From IMG/VR virus record IMGVR_UViG_3300010397_000043, positions 23,529 through 87,528 of that record: 64,000 nt of DNA. One strand, written 5' to 3'. Shown piece after piece: positions 62,556 through 64,000 of this stretch. The notes under the pieces were generated by a model. The model had not been told where the DNA came from, did no database searches, and saw only the letters and a list, made by a program, of their open reading frames with translations. The position numbers were made by a program, and so were the translations under genes. The stretch comes from a virus. Each line of letters opens with the position of its first letter. Position 1 is the stretch's first letter.

Positions 62556-63542
62556 ATGAAGCACCTGCGATTCGACGACCCGATCCCCTTCAAGCTGGGC
62601 GCGCTCGCGCACTCGGCACAGCCGGCCAACGATTCCGCGGCCATCGCCGCAGCCGAGAAGCGTAGGGCGATCCTGCGATTCGAGCGTGAGAGCTACGACA
62701 TCATCGGGACGGAAAACCTCCCCAAGCCGAAGAAGCAGAAGGCCAACCTTAGCGGTGACCTCGCCTACGGCGGCGGCGAAAACTCCGCGACTTGCAAGCT
62801 GGAAACCGGCGATGTTGTTGCAGTCACGTTCGGAAACTGCTCGCGATTCGGCGAGCACGGCGTCGTCTCAGTGGTGCCTTACGAGTTCAACGAGGCACGC
62901 ATTCTTTACACGGTGGTCTTCGACAACGGCGACATGACGTTCAGCGAGCGTTCGAGCCTGCGACTCGTGCAGCGCGCGGCGAAGCCCGAAAACAAGATGA
63001 CCTGCGAGCTGAAGATCGGCGACACCGTGCGTGTGGTCTACCCGCACAGCAAGTTCTACGGCAAGACCGGTATTCTCGTACCGCGCTTCGACGGCAACAA
63101 GGACAAATGGCAAGTCGCCTTCTCCGAGAAAGCCGGTGCCTTCGACACCTTCGGCATGCGGTCCAGCCTCGAACTGGTCGAGCGCAAGGTCAATGGGTTC
63201 AAGCCCTCGCAGTTCGCCGACAACACCCGGCCGAAGGAGATTGTAATACTGCATGACGGCGATGCAGTCTGCATCCGAGCCGAAGGCAATGTCTACAATG
63301 GTCTCCGTGGCCGGGTCGAGACCACGGGCGGGTCTTGGTTCAAGGTGTGGTTGCCCGGGATTGCGTTACCCATCGCTGTGTCGAATCGCAACGACTTGGA
63401 GTTCCTGGAAAAGACCGACGGCACCCCGGGCCCGTGGTCCAAGACCACCGCGAACAGGGCGCCCGTGATGATGTCCGCCGACACCACCGGCAAGACGAAC
63501 GCCGGCGACACCTCATATTTCTCCAACCGGTATATGAAGTAA
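62556..63542 (+). CDS. 328-aa protein with three KOW/SH3-like repeats
   Basis: After a helical N-terminus there are three similar modules of about 65 residues: GDVVAVTFGNCSRFGEHGVV, GDTVRVVYPHSKFYGKTGIL and GDAVCIRAEGNVYNGLRGRV, each followed by a strand and an ending such as SSLRLV, SSLELV or NDLEFL. This is the KOW-type small beta barrel, used for RNA polymerase, ribosome or RNA contact. AAGGAG site. Confidence 0.65.
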   Translation: MKHLRFDDPIPFKLGALAHSAQPANDSAAIAAAEKRRAILRFERESYDIIGTENLPKPKKQKANLSGDLAYGGGENSATCKLETGDVVAVTFGNCSRFGEHGVVSVVPYEFNEARILYTVVFDNGDMTFSERSSLRLVQRAAKPENKMTCELKIGDTVRVVYPHSKFYGKTGILVPRFDGNKDKWQVAFSEKAGAFDTFGMRSSLELVERKVNGFKPSQFADNTRPKEIVILHDGDAVCIRAEGNVYNGLRGRVETTGGSWFKVWLPGIALPIAVSNRNDLEFLEKTDGTPGPWSKTTANRAPVMMSADTTGKTNAGDTSYFSNRYMK

Positions 63543-63546
63543 CGCC

Positions 63547-63921
63547 ATGGCCCGCGAGCGCCGCTCGGGGGGTGCGTCGTCGCAATGGCGGCGCACACCC
63601 ACAAGCCGCACGATGCCCGCTAAGGCTGTCGAGGCCATCGGCAGGCGTCGTCGCCAAATGCTCGTGCATTGCGCGATCTACTACGAATTCAACGAAAGCG
63701 TTATCGACGATCACACATGGCAAAAGTGGGCCGACCAACTGGCGAAGCTGCAAGTGAAGTTCGGCCACAAGGTCGGCTTCTACGACGAGGCCTTCGCCGA
63801 CTGGGATGGCTCGACCGGCTATCACCTGCCGTACCGCGAGCGCGAAGTCATGGACGTTGCCAAGCGGGTACTGCGAATTCACAACCAGCATGCCAGCGAG
63901 GCACAGGAGATATTGCGATGA
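63547..63921 (+). CDS. 124-aa conserved-type phage protein
   Basis: Basic N-terminus, then CAIYYEFNESVIDDHTWQKW, ADQLAKLQVKFGHKVGFYDE and AFADWDGSTGYHLPYREREV. A recurrent phage block; function unknown. Confidence 0.68.
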   Translation: MARERRSGGASSQWRRTPTSRTMPAKAVEAIGRRRRQMLVHCAIYYEFNESVIDDHTWQKWADQLAKLQVKFGHKVGFYDEAFADWDGSTGYHLPYREREVMDVAKRVLRIHNQHASEAQEILR

Positions 63922-64000
63922 TTGAAACGTGGATTGCCAAGCACACCCGCCATGAGGCGCGCTTGCAGGAAATCGAGGCCCAGTTGACTAAGTGCCAGGA
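63918..64000 (+). CDS. Partial gene cut by the right window edge
   Basis: Star ATG overlaps the previous stop. 27 residues visible: IETWIAKHTRHEARLQEIEA and on. Helical; too short to identify. Confidence 0.5.
   Translation, partial: MIETWIAKHTRHEARLQEIEAQLTKCQ

Noticed and set aside
1-64000. Whole-genome UGA recoding
   Set aside because: Major genes, including capsid, portal and protease, are complete in the standard code and use TGA as a stop.

Overview
The window is most of a genome of a tailed double-stranded DNA phage (Caudoviricetes). It has an HK97-type packaging and head module (HNH nuclease, P27-like small terminase, large terminase, prohead protease, major capsid protein, portal), a phage replication set, many short tightly packed genes, phage tRNAs, and no rRNA, ribosomal protein or housekeeping genes. 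Base composition is high GC and Shine-Dalgarno sites are of the GGAG type, which suits a high-GC proteobacterial host. The host cannot be fixed from sequence alone. No integrase or lysis genes were recognised, so lifestyle is open.

Layout. 1-7939 (minus strand): virion and packaging genes, read leftwards in the order HNH, small terminase, large terminase, DUF6527 protein, protease, capsid, small protein, portal, coiled-coil protein (cut by the window edge). 7940-8868: non-coding. 8869-10155 (plus): four small genes of unknown function ending in a strong terminator. 10156-10828: convergent intergenic region with iteron-like AT-rich repeats. 10829-17922 (minus): about eighteen small accessory genes in one leftward cluster. 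17923-18923: regulatory and non-coding DNA with a very large hairpin. 18924-21026 (minus): primase-helicase. From 21404 to the right edge almost everything is on the plus strand: an eight-gene tandem paralogue array (21404-24965), small membrane and zinc-ribbon proteins (25-31 kb), a structured RNA and an HNH/AP2 nuclease, an isolated minus-strand secreted-peptide unit (31.7-32.0 kb), a ParB-like protein, nucleoid-protein-like proteins, DUF2800 nuclease, DUF2815 ssDNA-binding protein, tRNAs, an intein-containing family A DNA polymerase, VRR-NUC nuclease, SNF2-type helicase, a DNA base-modification and nucleotide module (46.3-53.7 kb), lipoproteins, another tRNA, and further conserved phage hypotheticals.

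How it fits together. Replication should run from the primase-helicase, the intein-spliced DNA polymerase, the ssDNA-binding protein and the nucleases and helicase at 35-44 kb. A thymidylate-synthase-family enzyme, a P-loop kinase and two proteins resembling the alpha-glutamyl/putrescinyl-thymine pyrophosphorylase superfamily suggest that thymine in the phage DNA is replaced by a hypermodified base. An HD-domain nucleotidase and a T7 gp1.7-like (DUF3310) protein beside them could manage the nucleotide pool. A 15-bp palindrome, ATTACC-RSY-GGTAAT, recurs twelve times from 5 to 61 kb, nearly always between genes. It looks like the operator or partition-like site of one regulator, and one copy lies in front of the ParB-like gene.

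The most unusual items are the eight-copy paralogue array, the dispersed palindrome, a tRNA with a UCA (UGA-reading) anticodon, a tRNA split by about 113 nt inside the D-loop, a tRNA-like pseudoknot RNA, and the intein in the TGR motif of the polymerase. All product calls come from reading motifs by eye; no database search was run.
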